From Gemmatimonadota bacterium (GTDB lineage: Bacteria; Gemmatimonadota; Gemmatimonadetes; Longimicrobiales; Longimicrobiaceae), in the NCBI GenBank assembly GCA_019348475.1, contig JAHWJJ010000328.1, positions 1-5,579 of the forward strand: DNA of 5,579 nucleotides, given 5' to 3'. The notes beneath the pieces are model-generated. The model did no database searches. It was not told the origin of the DNA and worked only from the letters and a program-made list of their open reading frames with translations. How positions within the stretch are numbered: position 1 is the first letter of the stretch; each line of letters opens with the position of its first letter. Positions 4,236 to 5,579 of the stretch are shown piece by piece. The position numbers and the translations under genes were made by a program.

Positions 4236-5579
4236 TCAGCCCGTCGCGCCGACCTGCGTGGCCACGCGGCTGCCGGAGATCGGGTCGCGCTCGGACGGGG
4301 TGCCGGCGGCGCGCGAACCCGGCGAGGGCGGCGCGTCGGGGCCGTCGTCGCGGGGCAGGACGGCGCCCTGTTCCAGCCAGGCGTAGTTCCCCTTCAGCAC
4401 CTCCTGCGCGAGCTTGTAGGTGCTGTCGTCGGCGTTGGTGCCGATCTCCGCGAACAGCTGCCGGATGCGCAGCCGCGACCGCCTGGCGAACACGTCCGCC
4501 AGCCGCAGCGCCTGCCGGCCGTGCGGCTCGTCGGCCATTGAGTGCGCGCGCACGCAGGCGCAGCTGATGGCGTACAGCTCCGCGCCGATGTCCACGAAGC
4601 GGCCCAGCAGCTTGCCCTTGCGCTCCAGCTTCGCCTGGTGCCTGCCCATGGCGTAGAACATCTCGCGCGCCAGCTTGCGCGAGGTGCGCTCCACGTAGCG
4701 GATGTGCCTGGCCAGCGGGCCGAAGTGGCCGTACGCGCCGGGGAGCTGCCCGCCGCCCACGAAGCGCTTGGGAAGCCAGCCGGCGTACCACACGCCCGCC
4801 TTGGCCATCGCCGCCAGCTTTTGCCCCATGCCGATGCCGGGCTTGATCATGTCGCCCGCCACCGCCAGGTGCGTGTCCACCGCCTCGCGGGCGATGAACA
4901 GGTGCATGATCTCGGACGTCCCCTCGAAGATGCGGTTGATGCGGAAGTCGCGCATCATCCGCTCCACCGGGACGGGCTTTTCGCCGCGCGCGGCCAGCGA
5001 GTCGGCCGTCTCGTACCCGCGGCCGCCGCGGATCTGCATCAGGTCGTCCATGATGCGCCACCCCACCTCGGTGGTCCACAGCTTGGCGATGGCGGCCTCC
5101 AGCCGGATGTCGTTCTGCGCCTGGTCGGCCAGCGCGCTGCTGAGCTCGGCCATGGACTCGATGCCGAAGCAGTCCGCCGCCATGGCGCCCAGCATCTGCG
5201 CCACCTCGTCGTGCTTCCCCACCGCCTGGCCCCACTGCACGCGCTCCGCCGCCCATTTGCGCGCCACGTGCACCGCCGCCTTGGCGCCGTACGCCGCCGA
5301 CATGGGAAGCGTCAGGCGCCCCGTGTTCAGCGTGATCAGCGCCAGCTTCAGCCCCTTGCCCTCTCCCCACAGGATGTCTTCGCGGGGAACGCGGACGTTC
5401 TCGAAGGTGATCACCGCGTTCTGCAGCGCCTTGAGCCCCATGAACCGGCAGCGCTGGGTGATGGTGACGCCGGGCGCGCTGGTGTCGACGATGAAGGCGG
5501 TGATCTGCGGGATGGCCTTGCCGTCCCTGATCTTGTCGGGGGTGCGGGCCATCACCACCAGCAGCTCGGCCAGGGTGCC
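4236..5579 (-). CDS. Acyl-CoA dehydrogenase, VLCAD/ACAD9-like (5' end outside window)
   Basis: The visible part is the C-terminal 447 residues of a FAD-dependent acyl-CoA dehydrogenase, which introduces the alpha-beta double bond in fatty-acid beta-oxidation and passes electrons to ETF. In order it shows the end of the beta-barrel middle domain (ITAFIVDTSAPGVTI, then MGLKALQNAVITFENVRVP), the four-helix C-terminal domain (GRLTLPMSAAYGAKAAVHVAR, RVQWGQAV, QIRGGRGYE), and RIFEGTSEI, where the Glu (codon 4923-4925) is the expected catalytic base as in VLCAD. About 190 more helical residues follow up to LEQGAVLP. This extra domain is typical of the VLCAD/ACAD9 group, which is membrane-associated in mitochondria. 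The last 38 or so residues are Pro/Gly/Ser/Arg-rich and probably disordered. The frame is open to the right edge, so the N-terminal helical domain and start lie beyond 5579. The next gene on this strand is 384 bases away, with a hairpin between, so they are probably separate units. Confidence 0.95.
   Translation of the reverse strand, partial: GTLAELLVVMARTPDKIRDGKAIPQITAFIVDTSAPGVTITQRCRFMGLKALQNAVITFENVRVPREDILWGEGKGLKLALITLNTGRLTLPMSAAYGAKAAVHVARKWAAERVQWGQAVGKHDEVAQMLGAMAADCFGIESMAELSSALADQAQNDIRLEAAIAKLWTTEVGWRIMDDLMQIRGGRGYETADSLAARGEKPVPVERMMRDFRINRIFEGTSEIMHLFIAREAVDTHLAVAGDMIKPGIGMGQKLAAMAKAGVWYAGWLPKRFVGGGQLPGAYGHFGPLARHIRYVERTSRKLAREMFYAMGRHQAKLERKGKLLGRFVDIGAELYAISCACVRAHSMADEPHGRQALRLADVFARRSRLRIRQLFAEIGTNADDSTYKLAQEVLKGNYAWLEQGAVLPRDDGPDAPPSPGSRAAGTPSERDPISGSRVATQVGATG

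Noticed and set aside
3931..5370. A 479-residue - strand open frame over the dehydrogenase region
   Set aside because: It is Gly/Arg/Ala/His-rich with no family features and lies in another frame of the clearly coding acyl-CoA dehydrogenase.

Overview
This is a GC-rich stretch of bacterial chromosome with ordinary gene density. No phage, plasmid, insertion sequence, CRISPR array or RNA gene is visible. The best guess at the source is a member of the Gemmatimonadota, perhaps Longimicrobium or a relative. That rests on very high GC with strong third-position G/C, an intergenic array of the 8-base unit CGAAAGTG, and C/G-rich palindromes between genes, a style I associate with Longimicrobium. It is an inference from memory, not a database result.

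Layout from left to right. Positions 1-363 are non-coding: a tandem array of CGAAAGTG that runs off the left edge, a perfect 13-bp hairpin, then about 270 GC-rich bases with little recognisable content. Three closely spaced + strand genes follow, probably one operon: a polytopic membrane protein of the TIGR02587/DUF2391 type (364-1188), a single-pass TIGR02588-type protein with an outer beta-rich domain (1201-1611), and a cytosolic DsbA/FrnE-like thiol oxidoreductase with a CPWC motif (1627-2268). The first two are a known obligate pair of unknown function. After an 86-base gap comes a creatininase-family metal-dependent amidohydrolase (2355-3134), which may belong to the same transcript or have its own promoter.

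The right half is on the - strand. A small lipoprotein of unknown function (3375-3851) converges on the creatininase gene. A long acyl-CoA dehydrogenase of the VLCAD/ACAD9-like type (4236 to beyond 5579) is cut by the right edge and lacks its N-terminus. The 384-base gap between these two genes is full of inverted repeats: a tandem palindrome cluster (3989-4130) that looks like a REP-type element, and a terminator-like hairpin just after the dehydrogenase stop. A near-copy of that hairpin (28 of 34 bases identical) lies just after the lipoprotein stop.

I see no clear new multi-gene system. The points most worth a second look are the uncharacterised TIGR02587/TIGR02588 pair with its appended thiol oxidoreductase, the duplicated 34-base hairpin placed about 30 bases after two unrelated genes, and the 8-base array beside a strong hairpin.
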